A stretch of 64,000 nucleotides of DNA. Origin: Pseudocercospora fijiensis CIRAD86. Lineage: Eukaryota > Ascomycota > Dothideomycetes > Mycosphaerellales > Mycosphaerellaceae. The stretch's first letter is position 1; every line of letters starts with the position of its first letter. The position numbers and the translations under genes are program-made. This document shows positions 47,569 to 59,800 of this stretch, in pieces. The notes beneath the pieces were generated by a model. That model ran no database searches. It was given only the letters and a program-made list of their open reading frames with translations, and was not told where the DNA came from. The stretch spans positions 7,034,550 through 7,098,549 of the forward strand of contig NW_006921532.1 of NCBI RefSeq assembly GCF_000340215.1. Direction: 5' to 3'.

Positions 47569-47781
47569 ATGTCTTCTCTATCTACTCTATCTTCTTCTAA
47601 ATCTAAGCGCCCGATACTTACGCTACCGGATATAAAGAGTGCGAGGAAAGGTAAGAAGCGAGCGATACTTAGCTCTTTCGCACCGCCCGACTTTACGATT
47701 AACCTAATATCGGACGATAGTCTATCTAAGTTGCGGCGTTCGCGACGATATCGGATAGCCGAAGCCGAAGCGGAGATCTAG
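47569..47781 (+). pseudogene. Possible N-terminal exon of the Helitron protein or a small ORF
   Basis: Intact 70-codon frame MSSLSTLSSSKSKRPILTLP..., Lys/Arg/Ser-rich. It is in a different frame from the Rep-helicase frame that is open from about 48.0 kb, so it would need an intron or frameshift to join. Confidence 0.35.
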
Positions 47782-47999
47782 TTCCCCGTTACTAGTTAAA
47801 ATATCGACGGGGATAAATGTCGTATAAGACGATAATCCGTTCTAAACGATATTATATAGAGATAAAGAGACGAGATATAGAGCGGGTATCTCCTAATCTT
47901 CCGCTAGGCTATCGTTTCCGTATAACCGTATTCCCGTTACCGGTCCCGCTCCTAGACTAGTAGTCGAACTACGTTAATGTAAATTCTATTAGATCGTTA

Positions 48000-50900
48000 A
48001 ACTAGTATCTAACTTCTAGAGGAAGAACGGACGATTCTATAGGGTCTGCACTCTAGTAGTATATTAGCGCGTAGGTTAGTATTCGAGCGATAATATTCCC
48101 TAACTTTAATAGAAAGCCTAACTTTCTGCCCGTAGCAACTACGATTCTAATACTATATATCTATAGTTAGCGTACGACGACGCATCTACCGGACTATTAC
48201 CTAGGTTACGTCGAGCAAGTCCTATCGTTAACGATACGTTAGAGGCGTTAGGGACGACGCGCGACCTCCCTAGCGTATTATCGCTATATACGTAAGGTGT
48301 TTTATCTAAAACGCTATCCGATCGTTCCCTCTTTCTTATATCTTTATCTACTAAGCGTCCCTATACTCTGCCTATATACGAGTTATATACTATCGACCCG
48401 TTACGTCTAATACTATCTCCTTTATCGTATTTAGCGTAGAGTTTACCTACTATTACAATTCCGAGCGTTAGTCGCAGGTCCGATTCTATATCTATATTAG
48501 CAAGCGGCGCTTCTAGTATCTATACTCTACTAAGTCCGATAGGTCGCGACTATAACTAGGACGATTAGTCTATCTTGCCTAGAGACAGCGTTATATAGGA
48601 CGCCGAGAGGTAAGGTCCGACGCTACTAGATATAGAGGCCCCTAATAAATATAGTCTAGACGCTTTCGATAATTACTACGACTTCGGCGACCTTCTCGAT
48701 CCTTCTAGACCGATAGACGTTGAATTTACGGAGCCTTCCTATAACGCTAACTCTACGAGTTTAATTAAGAATAGTAGCTCTATCGCGCCTAGAGCTCCGT
48801 CGCTAGGGCCTATCTAACCGCTACTTCTACCGAGCCTTCCTTTTATTCCTAGAGCTATACCGACGGACACTACTACTACCCCTACTAGTAGGGCTAGAGC
48901 TAGCGGTTCTAGTCCTTAGGTGCGAGCTAGTTAGCCTTCTCTAGGGCAGATATCTTTTAAACGTCTAAACGATTATAATACCCTCCCTACGGTAGTCGCC
49001 GAAGCGTACCGTAGCCTAGGTTAATCGTAGGCTACTAACGCCGACCTCTTACGCCTAGAGAGGTCTACTCTTCCTAAGGCGTATATCTCGATACTATACA
49101 AGGCAGTAACACTTAATATTAGCGATATAGTATATACCTACTAATACTATTAAGCTAAGTATTAGATCCGTAAAGCATCGAACGTCCGAGTAGATAGCAA
49201 ACCGTCTTCTTCTACGGATAAGAACGGTATAGTGTTTATAATATATTGCGGTAGTAGCGTAGTAAAAGGTATGTTTCCGATCCCTAAACTACCTCCGTTA
49301 CTACGGCGACTACTTACTATAGATCTATCTAAGGATATAGAAGTAAGAACGTTCTAGGAGAACATTTGAGCCTATAATTGCCGCCTCGCAATAACTTTAT
49401 TTATAGCTAAGCGTAATATACGGGTATTAGGATATAGTTCGTTCTAGATCTACGGGGAAGCGTATTATTTAGGCGGCGGTCTCTTCGCTCCGACGGAAGA
49501 TCCCTAATACGCGTAGCTATACTTTTACGACCCTGTATATACTACTAAGAGGCATATATAGAAATCCGGCGATCGTAGATATGCTAGCCGGAACTAGAAA
49601 TCTATACTATCGCCGTAGCTAGACTACGGCACTATAATCGCGTTATATAAGATAATTACGTAATATAACGCGCTATATTACAAGTTCGCCGCAGCTCGGG
49701 AAATGTTTATATCCTCCTAAGGACCTAGGCGCCTCGTTCTTAAGGCTATAGACCTTAGTTTAGTCTACGAAGGTATATAGGACGCGCGTTAATATAATAA
49801 GCCGGTCGTAAACGAAGTAGCCGCCCTCTATCCGGATTACGATCCGGAAGCTATTAGCGGAATAAGGGATTTTGTAGTAGCAGAGCGGTTAAGTACGGGA
49901 GAGGTGTCTACTACTCTATATCGTATAAATCGCTACTATCTATACTACTTCCCTATATATTACGTCCTCCTCTAGGCAGCTAGAACTCCTAGGTTTTCGT
50001 AGGAGAACTAGTTTCGTACGCGTAGTAGGAGGCACGTTACGCTTAGGGATTACTTTAGGTATATTTTGTACTATCGACTAAACTAATTTCCTACTATCTT
50101 CTACGGTCGCCGGCTCCTATAATAATTATACGTCGACGTATATACTATAGTAGACTTAAACGACCTACTTTTCCTAGGCAACTATTAGAAAGAAGTATAG
50201 GCGGATATATACGACTTAAAACAACCGAAACAGCGTAGTACGCGCGTACTATTAGGTAATAAGAATAAATACGATATCTAACGAGAGTTGTCTCGACAGA
50301 TTAGCGAAGACCTACGTTACGATATTCTTCGAACTAAGGCATAGTACGGGGAATGCGAGGAAAGCGTACGTTACGGTTTACTATAGCGGAACTATTTAGT
50401 CGTCCCTACGAACAGGGCTCTATTATCTAATAGCATCCTATAAGCTCTACGAATAGTTCTCCCGTCCTCGTACGTCGGCGGCGATCGGTAGATTTTATAG
50501 TGCTACCGAGATTCTATAGCTATCGTCGGCTACTTCGGCGTCCCTATGTACTTTATTACGTTTATAGCTAACCCTAACTAGCCGGAGATTAAGCGTTATT
50601 TATTCGACTATTAGGACGTAATAGACCGCCTAGACATTACGATAAGGGTCTTTATTTAGAAAGCTAGGGAGTTTTTATACGAGGTCTGCTATAGGAACGT
50701 ATTCGGTCGCTATATCGCGAGATATTAGACGGTCGAATACTAGAAGCGTAGCCTCTCTTACCTTTACCTCTTGCTATAGATCGCGCCCGATTAAGCGCTA
50801 GATACTATATCTAAGATCGATAACTTTATCCGCGCTAAGCTTCCGAGCCTAGCTAAGGACCCGGATAGTAGCGTAACGAATTTAGTTAAGGAATATATAT

Positions 50901-53900
50901 ATTATAGACCTTATAGCGCGGGCTTTCTATACGTCCCGTATATATAGTTACCTCGATACTCCGAAGGGACGTATTCTAAGGGATTCTCTATAGAGTTCTC
51001 GGACGAGACGGTAGTAACTAATATCGCGTTTCCGAAATATCGTAGACGCCGTAACGGGAGGATATAGAATAAGAGGAGGAATCGCGCGTTCCTCTTCGAC
51101 AATCGTTATATCGTACCGTATAATCTATACCTGCTAAAGCGGTTTAACGCCTATACTAATATCGAGTAGGTCCGCTTATTACGGGCGATTAAATATATTA
51201 ATAAGTACGTCTATAAGGGCGCCGACCGTGCGACTGCCCGCCTCGAGATTCCTAGCAACGAGATCGCTAACTACGTTAATATACGATATATTAGTCCTAC
51301 GATAGCGATATATAATATCTTAGGAGGCAAGCGCTATAAAGAATAGCCCGCGGTTATTCGACTAGACGTCTACCTACCGCGCCCTAGGGGTAATATCGTA
51401 TTTAACTATAATGCGACGATAGCGGACCTACGCGGCGATAGACGATAACGTACTACGCTCGTCGCGTAGTTTCGGTATAATGCGTTACTACTAGATAACG
51501 ACGTATCTTACCGGCGCTTAACGTATCTTAAGTTTCTAAAACACTATACGCTATATAATAAAGCGTAGAAGAAACGTTCTAAGCGCGTAGTGCACTCTAT
51601 CGCACGTCTTAACCCGCCCCTATATCCTAAAGGCGAGATACTATACTTAATTAAATTGCTCTATATCGTTCGGGGTACTAAATGTTTCCGCGACTTAAGG
51701 ATATATAGCGGCACCGTATATAAGAGCTTTCGAGCGGCGGCGATTGTATCTAGTCTTATAAAATCGGAAGATAAATAGCTTAATACGTTCCGGGAGGCCG
51801 AGAAGATATATATCTCCCGACAATTGCGTCTTATATTCGTACTACTTATCCTAACGGATACGATATCCGGAGCCGACTCTACGCGATAGTAGAGTCTTCT
51901 ATAGAGGGATATATATAAAGATCTATATATCGAACTACGGCGCGGAGGCTACGTAGGAAGGTATAAGGAGATAAATGCTACTACTAAAAGTTATAGTAAG
52001 TAGTAGCTATATACCGAATTGGTTACTAACGGATACAAGGTATCGGGCTATAGACTACCGAGTCCCGATCCTTCGTAGGCGAAAATGCGTAGTAGCAATA
52101 ACGCTATCGCTTAAGAAGAAGCGCTAGTCGATATAGGAAACGAAGATAGGAACAAACTCTACGTATAACAAAACGCCTACCTTCTTAATAACGGTTAAAG
52201 GCGAGCCTTTACCGATATTACGAACGATATCGACTAGAATCCGTTAACGGCGCACTTTTTTATCTAAGGTCCGGGAGGCTACGGGAAGACGTTCCTATAC
52301 TATATACTCGTAGCGACCTATAGAGTACGTAGCCTTATCGTGCTATATATCGCGTCTTTAGGTGTCGCTATATAGCTACTTCCTAGTAGTCGTATAGCGT
52401 ACTCCCGATTTAAACTTCCTTTAAGTAATACCGGGTAGTAGGACTATCCTATTACTTAAGACATAATAGACGCTAAGCTAATCCGAAAGACTTATCTAGT
52501 TATTTAGGACGAAGCCGCGATATAGAATAGACGCGATATTATAGCTATATATCGACTCTTTTACAAGTTACGATTAGGTAGTAACGGCTAGGGTAACGAA
52601 CTATTCTTCGCGGGAGTCCCCGTCGTATTCGGCGGCGACTAGGTATAGACTCTTCTAGTGCTTCCCGAGTATAAGAAGTCTTCGAAGGAAGCAGACGTAA
52701 TAGCGATTACATTTAAAGCCTTCCTAATCTAGAATAAGATTAAGGTACTCTATCTCTAGCAAAATATACGGCTCGTAGATAGCAATCCGTAGAACGTCGA
52801 CTTCTACCGCTAGACCCTCTATATTATATACGACGACGTATTCGATCGATTTATTAAGCTACTAATATACGTCGGAAGAGTCTAGGACCTTAGCGAGCTT
52901 ATCGATTTCGTCTTTCTAAGATAGGGTATTATTAAGGCTAAGTACGACCTAGTATTCTATCGTTCTCGAGCTATCCTTTATATAACGAACGATACCGCCT
53001 ACGAGATTAACGAACGTATCGTAGACGACCTGCCGTACGGTGCAATTCGCGAATATCGCTACGAGGATAAGATAGAGAAGTTGCCTAGCGATAAAGACTA
53101 GCCTCCGGAAATCTTAAGCCTTTTAAAATCTATCTAGAACACCGAGCTCTAGATTCCTTACCTACGGATCCGGGTAGGTATACTAATAATAATTATACGG
53201 AATATCTATAAGACCGTAGAACTCGTAAACGGAACGCGGGTTGTCGTCGTAAAAATACTCTAGTTCGGGGTTAAAGTTTAGAAACTACTAGACGACGATA
53301 ATTAGGAAGTATACTAGATACCGCGAATCTAGATACATTCGAACAAAGGCCTGCCGTTTACCCTTAAGCGATGTCAACTTCCGCTTCGACCTTGTTTCGT
53401 AATAACGATAAACAAATCTTAGGGTTAATCCCTAGTATATATCGGCATCGACCTTCGACGGCCCGCATTTAGCTACGGCTAACTCTTCGTAGCATTCTTA
53501 CGCGTTACGGACGTATACAACCTCCGCGTACTTATTAACGGAAAGTATGCTTTAACGTAGGGTAGCGACTCCCTAAATAAGGTGTTTCGCTCGGCTCTAT
53601 TATATCTACCTAAGCGTCTCTACGACTTTATTTTTAAGAATAGAAATCTATTTATAGGTATAACCTCGAACGTCCTATTACGCGGAGCGATATACGCTAT
53701 ACCTACTAGCTCTACCGGACTAGCGTAGCAACCGCGACGCCCGTAGGGTATACTTAACTACGTACCTCGAGCGCACGTTCCCGAAATCGCTAAACCGCTT
53801 ACCGGTTCTACTCGAGACGCTATAGAACCTAAAGACGAGCCTAACTAGTATACTCGAAACTTTACGGGTCTAGACCGCGAAGCAGGTAGTAATAGCAGCC

Positions 53901-54563
53901 TTCTACGTAGGGTAGAAAGGGGTCCTAGGGCATTCGTACTAGGTAACGACGAAGATAGGACGTTAGTTAATACTAGAGTCGGACGATAGCTAAGCTAGCG
54001 AGAAACTACGCTAACTATAGTACTAGCGAAAACTTCGCGCCGACCGTTATTCGTAGAACTTCCTAGATACTAACTAGACGACTCCTTAGTCTACCTTTAG
54101 AACTTAGCCCTAGGTCCTAGTAACGCCTAATAGATAATATAAGTTACGGGCAAAATAATACCTTCGAAGGAGATTACGCGGGTAGATCTAACTAAGGCCT
54201 CGTCGACACTACCTACGCTAGTACCTATACCGATACCTCGTTCCGCATCTACGGCGCGTATAATCTAATAGATTTCTAAGGATACTACGCCTATTCTAGG
54301 TCCTTCGTTCTCTAGGAAGCGACTACCCGGATAACCCGTATTACTCTCGAAGCCTATATCCCGCACTTAAGTCTCTACTCCGACCTCGACACTATACGCT
54401 CTAACGCTACCTTATACTCTAAGGCTAGGCGATATTGCTAAGGTAAAGGCTCCGGTTGTCGTATATAAACAAGAAGCTAAGATCCTTAGTATACTTTAAG
54501 ACGCAGATCTCGACTTCGATATAGAAGACTTTTAGGCTACGATTAGTAGTTATTCTCTATAAT
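48000..54563 (+). pseudogene. Helitron Rep-helicase protein (RepHel), RIP-broken
   Basis: Single frame of about 2,190 codons with no frameshift seen, broken only by TAG/TAA. N-terminal Helitron-specific region with a Cys pair (YCGSSVVKGMFPIPKLPPL, near 49,240). Rep domain (Helitron_like_N): AIVGYFGVPMYFITFIANPN (50,520-50,580), FGRYIARY, then the HUH region reads SYLYLLL where PHxHxL is expected, both His codons changed to TAC as CAC to TAC by RIP; YNLYLLKRFNAYTNIE and AIKYINKYVYKG (conserved Tyr pair, near 51,190). Pif1-type helicase: Walker A GPGGYGKTFLYYILV (52,268), RIAYSRFKLPL, DEAA Walker B-like box (52,510), and late motif VITINKSQGQSLVYIGIDL (53,400; both Gln now TAG/TAA). It would nick and unwind DNA for rolling-circle transposition; this copy is dead. 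Confidence 0.9.
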
Positions 54564-54784
54564 ATATATATATAAAACTTCTCTATCTATACTAGCATTT
54601 TTTTCTCTTTAGGTATAGAGTTTAGCTACCTAAATACGGTTAGCGTATTACTACTTCTCCGAGGCACTAAGAACCTTGTTATTTAGCCGCTTATCCCCTA
54701 TCTATATAAGCTAAGTTCCCGGCAGTTCTCTTAGTTATCCTCCTTTCTCTTCGGGTTCTCTACTATATTCCTAGCGCTAATATA

Positions 54785-56380
54785 ATGTCGAGCCTTAATA
54801 TTATACCTAAAGTAGGAAAGGATTACGCGTAACAGTTCGTATAAGCAGTAGTAGAAGCATATTAAAAAGGTAAAATTTAGGAAACTAGAACTACGGACTA
54901 CGCGCTAGTAAAGAAAATCGTAAGCGGTAAAGGGCGAGATCTAGTATTTCGAGAGGGCTATATACGTATACTAGGAGAAGGCGTAACGTAGAAGGGTACC
55001 GACAAGAGAGCGAGGCGAGCGGCGCTAGTCTATATCCTCGGTATAGACGCTAGAAGTTACGCTATACTAAACTGTCCCTTTCCTTCGAAATATAGAACTT
55101 ACGAATCTAACCGTAGTTATTTCGAAGGGTGCCGTTATTCCTATAACCTAGCGCTAAAGCTACTATATAGTAATTACGCTTATAGAGGAGATCCTAGGAG
55201 CTATACTAGCTATATAAACTATAACCGGAAGAGAGTAGTATTACTAGAATTCGAAGATAGCGGGCGGGCTTCGAAATCGAATACTCGACCTCTATCTACG
55301 GAGTACGAATAGGAAGAGGGCACCCTAGAACATTAAGAGACTATCTCTACTAAGGATACTAGCTACTAGGAGGAATACGACTTTACCTAGGAAGTATCTT
55401 AGAAAGCGGAAGAACTTAGGAGAAGTATAAGCGAAGCATAGCTCTAGTAACTCTTCGAGTTTCTAGCGGAATTGTTATATTCTAATTCTCCTACGTTTAC
55501 GACGTAGCATATTCAAGATATATATTACGAGAGTATTAGCGAGATTATAAGCGGTTATATACGGAAAACAGATAGTAAGCGAGCTCGTATAGAAGTCGTC
55601 GCGGCGGTAGAGCGGACTTAACTAGATTAGGTATATATTTCAAACCGACTATAATACGAATAGTAATAACGGCGGTAACGTACTAAGAAACGCGAGATTA
55701 AATATTACTAGCTTCGCTAACCGACATTATAGGCCTAGTATATATCTATTATACAGATAGACGAGATAAAAATAGGAAGAAGAAGATTATAAGTTACTTT
55801 ATAGATTTTATTTTTTACGAAAGGCTAACTAACCTCCGTAGAGTATATATATCGGTCCGCGCCCTATAGCGTAGATAGTATATCTTATCTTATTTCCTCT
55901 CGCCTTTTCTAACTTTTAACTTCTTAATTAGTATACTATTCTTAGATTATCGCGTTCTTCCGAGTAGCGGCGATATAGATTCCTATAGTAAATCGATTCC
56001 TAGGTCCTATCTAGACGAAAGGAGAGCTAGCCCTAAAGTCTCGGGTAAAATCGGATCCTAGGAGGATAGCGTACGATTAAGCGTTTATAGTAGAGGTGCC
56101 TAGTAACTACTAGTACTCGATAGTCTTAGCGCTTTCTTAGAGGACGACGGTATAGTTAAACGTAAGGCAGCGTACTACGCTACTAACGAAACATACGAAG
56201 ACTTCGCCTACGACGAGCTTTAAGGATTAGTATATCTAGTAATATATATTTATAAACGAGACTTACTAGAGTCGCGACCCTCTTAGAGCTAGTCTTCTTA
56301 GCTAGAACTCGCTTCGTAGAGCGAGGGGGAGACTCGTTAGAGGACGTACCGGCGAGATCGATAACTTCCTTACCCTTAAA
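54785..56380 (+). pseudogene. Second Helitron-associated ORF, unrecognised
   Basis: Frame from ATG: MSSLNIIPKVGKDYAQQFVQ, LVKKIVSGKGRDLVFREGYI, ARRAALVYILGIDARSYAIL, then an acidic stretch. RIP-type stops throughout. It lies between the Rep-helicase and the 3' hairpin, so it travels with the element. Family not recognised. Confidence 0.5.
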
Positions 56381-56539
56381 CACTTAAGCGACTAATACTA
56401 TTAGCGACGCGGTTATAAAGGTTTAGCGATAATGTTAAACTTACTAGTAGCGCTCGAGATCTTGCTCGGGGTTTCTATAGGGCTAGTATAGGGGGTAGGT
56501 ATAGTATCTAGCTTAGTAAAGATAGAAAGGGAGTAGTAA

Positions 56540-56590
56540 CGAGTCGTAGTAGTAGTAGTAGTAGTAAGTAGTAGTAAGTAGAAGAAGTTA
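56540..56590 (+). repeat. AGT trinucleotide run
   Basis: About ten (AGT) units with AAG interruptions near the 3' end of the Helitron-like unit. Confidence 0.8.
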
Positions 56591-56721
56591 TTATTAGAAA
56601 GGCGCGCGATTTATAAAGCGCGATTTGTAACGATTTCCGCCTTATTGCCTAGCGCGGCACGGCTACAGCCGCCGTAGAATCTTCTAGAATCTAGCTTACC
56701 CTACCCCCCTCGTCGCCTTAG

Positions 56722-56779
56722 CCTTTACTTATAGCTCTTTAGCCTTTACTTATAGTACTCCGTCCTTTACTTATAGCTC
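56722..56779 (+). repeat. Triple direct repeat before the Helitron 3' hairpin
   Basis: cctttacttatag occurs three times (56,722; 56,743; 56,764), each about 21 bp apart, directly upstream of the terminal hairpin. Confidence 0.8.
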
Positions 56780-56800
56780 TTCGAGCTATATAAACACTAG
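56772..56800 (+). other. Helitron 3' terminus: hairpin plus CTAG
   Basis: TATAGCTC (56,772-56,779), loop TTC, GAGCTATA (56,783-56,790), then six bases and CTAG at 56,797-56,800, followed by T. This fits the Helitron rule: short hairpin about ten bases before CTRR, insertion before T. Confidence 0.75.
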
Positions 56801-59800
56801 TTAATAATATAACAACTTAATAAAAGTTAGGGCCCCTTTAGGCTTAGTGCGGCTTAAAACGGGCTAACGGCGGCCTCTAATTAGTAGACGCGAGGAACGT
56901 TAATACCTTAGCGATTCGGAAGGGCGTAGACGTCGTAGTATATACCGCGACGAGCTATAACTTCGATAGTAGTCTCGAAAAGGGCCTCTTCGTCGTATAT
57001 ACCTTATTTAGCGGTATTTACTCGAAGCGGTATACTCGATTGCGCTAGTAGCCTTATAGGAAGCGTAATTTAGTATATACGACCGGTACCGAGGCCCTAC
57101 TATCGCGAGCTCCGCTATCGGGGTCTTATAAATGCGATACTATCGACCCTCTTAGTCGCTATCGTAGCTTTATCGACCTTTACGGCCTTCGAGAAGCTAT
57201 ACGAAATTGCGGTATCCTTCGCTCGCGAGTCCTAAGGAAGGCGCGCGTCGCGTATACGACTATAGTAGCTGCGTATAACGCGCCTACGTCTAGAGATATA
57301 ATAACTTTAGTAGACGCGCGGTTATTAATTGCTACTATAATAACCTAATATCGCGATCGACTATTATAGACTCTACTAGAACCGACCTCGATCTAACTCC
57401 CCTAGCCGCTAGGTACTTATTCGCGTCGTACCGGTATAGATCTAACGAGGGCCCGCTACTAACTACCTATTATAGTCTCTCGAGGCCTACCGTAATACTC
57501 GCGAAGACATACGCTTAAGATTATAGTCTTAAAGGGTCCGAGGTATAGAAAGCTATAGTAAGTAGTATAGTAGCGGTCGTACTCCGATATAGCGGCTAAC
57601 AATTCTAGTATAAGGAGGTTTATAGTACTCGGTAGAAATTACCGTAAGAGTCGGTAGTTTTCTTTACGAAGATATAGTAAGACTCGCTACTACTTAGCCC
57701 GCTATAGAGGATTCTCGATCTACGGCGGTTCGGCTTGTTTCCTTCGTTTAGTATCGTCCTTCGGAAGCTAGACCTTAGGCAGATATTCGAATTATAGCTA
57801 GTAGAAGGATCGACTATCGCGAAGCCTCTTAAGATATTTTATATCGCTACTAGCCTTTTCTATAACGACGTCGCCGATAAGGCGGCTATAAAGGTCCTCG
57901 AGATCTAGTATTAATTCGATACGATATCCGGCTATAGCATTAGCGTCGCCTTACTCTTAGAGAGTACTACTCGCGATTAGGAACGGATAGTATAGCTCCC
58001 GGCCCTATTTAGCGATAAGTACGCTAAGATAACCTACTTCTTAGACTATTTCCGGCTCCTCCGTAATAGTATAGGCTTCGACTAGGTAGCGACGCGGAGT
58101 TGTCTCTTAACTATATATAGCGCTCCTATCCGGCGAAAGCCTTCCTTATTATTATTCGGTCTCGCCCCGCTAGAGGAATATCGTAGCGAGTCGAGCGTTA
58201 TAATAAACTAAGGCGCGGGCAATCGTAGTATAGAGCGTAAGAGAGAATATAGTATTTAAGGAAGTTACGGAAGGAAATCTACGATAATCTTAGTACATTT
58301 GTTATAATTTTTAGCGTACTATCTACTTAACGGATATCTTTTTATATCCCTCGATACGATATAAATTTATAGCTCTAGAAGATATATCTTACTAGATTAT
58401 ACCGCTAGAGGTAGACGACGCGCTCCTTCGCCTTAACTCGAGTCCTTAACGACTTCGTTCGTATTAATACCTCCCTAGCGACGATACCGACGTTATAGTA
58501 GTAGGATCTAAGCTAGAGTAGTAAGCGTAAGGTCGAGTGTTCGTCGTCGCGTCGTAAGAGGCCGTTATTATTATCGTAGGTCGCTTTATATCGTCGCTTT
58601 ATATTATCGCTTTATATCTATTAGCTAGTATAGGCTTAGTGCGCGGCGACAGTTACGTATATAAATAGTAATATTGCGGCGTTACGCGTCGTCTAAACAT
58701 TACTACTATAATAACTAATATAGCGACTACTTCTACGTAGCTATATCTACCTCCTTCTAGTTATCGATATTACTAGTAGCGACCTCGATAAAGGCGCCCC
58801 TCCTATACGGTCTTAGCTGCTATAGCCCTCCCTAATAGTAAGTCTCTAGCGTATCGGTCGCTATACGCTACTTTCGCTAATATCGAGCTATAGAGATAGA
58901 CGTTCTACGTAGTATACTATAGCGAGCCTTTTAATATTAGAAATTAAATCGCGCTATAGCCGAGATTAAGTACCCCCGCGCTTCTATACGACTTCGCTAA
59001 CTGCTCGCTATAGGCCGGGCCCCGGTATATTAAGAAGCGCTGCAAGATATATATAAGCTAGTTACTAAGGAGGTATTACGCCGCGTACGCGAGAACCGCA
59101 ATATAGATAAGAATAACGGGTTCTCTCCTAAACCTCCGTACTATAGCGTTATAGATTACCGGACGTCTAGGTATATATCGAGATTAGTATCTCTAGTTAT
59201 AAATAAGATCTACTAGCGGACGGAGTCTCGGGACGAAGAATGTATAGTACGTATTCTTGTATATCGTCTAGTATATAGTAGTAGAAAGCTAACTCCTATA
59301 GATCTCTATACCTAAGTAGTCGTAGGACAAGTACTTAGATAGTAACCTTAACGTTGTTACTACTTAGGCGTAACGGGAAGAGCAAATAGAAGGGTCTATC
59401 GTCTACGTTAATCTATATACGAATACTAATAGGCTCGACGAACTCGACGAGTTCGAGCCGAGACTATACCTCTAAAAGTCTAACTCGCTATTTCCTCGGT
59501 ATTGTCGCTAGGTATATCCGTCGCGTACCCTAAGAATATAGCGCTTTTGCTAACTAGTTCTAGATCGAATTCGCGTAGATAAAGCTTACTACTATATAGC
59601 CGTTCGGTATAGATCGCTTCGTCGTCGTTCCTCTACGCATATATCCTACTATAACGAGCCGAACGGATAGCACCTTCGTATAGAGGGTCCTAGTTAGGTA
59701 CGACCTACGGTTATTAGAGGAAATCTGTCTTCCTAGCGCTATCGATGCTTTGCTATAATATAACTAACCCTTTAACTTCCCGCGAAACGATAGCTATATT

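Larger units (their letters stand above)
40361..56800 (+). mobile_element. Giant Helitron-like unit, copy A (16,440 bp as assembled), RIP-inactivated
   Basis: Starts ttaataatataacaact after the ARG1 upstream region and ends at 56,800 with hairpin plus CTAG, followed by T and then the start of an identical unit at 56,801. It carries a broken Rep-helicase frame (about 48.0-54.56 kb), a second frame (54,785-56,380), several unrecognised frames in the first 7 kb, tRNA-like T-arms and an N gap. The 5' end is not the canonical TC; in copy A an ATC occurs five bases upstream, but copy B does not share it. The first ~100 bp keep CpA; the rest is heavily RIP-altered. Helitrons replicate by rolling circle and can form head-to-tail arrays. 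Confidence 0.75.
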
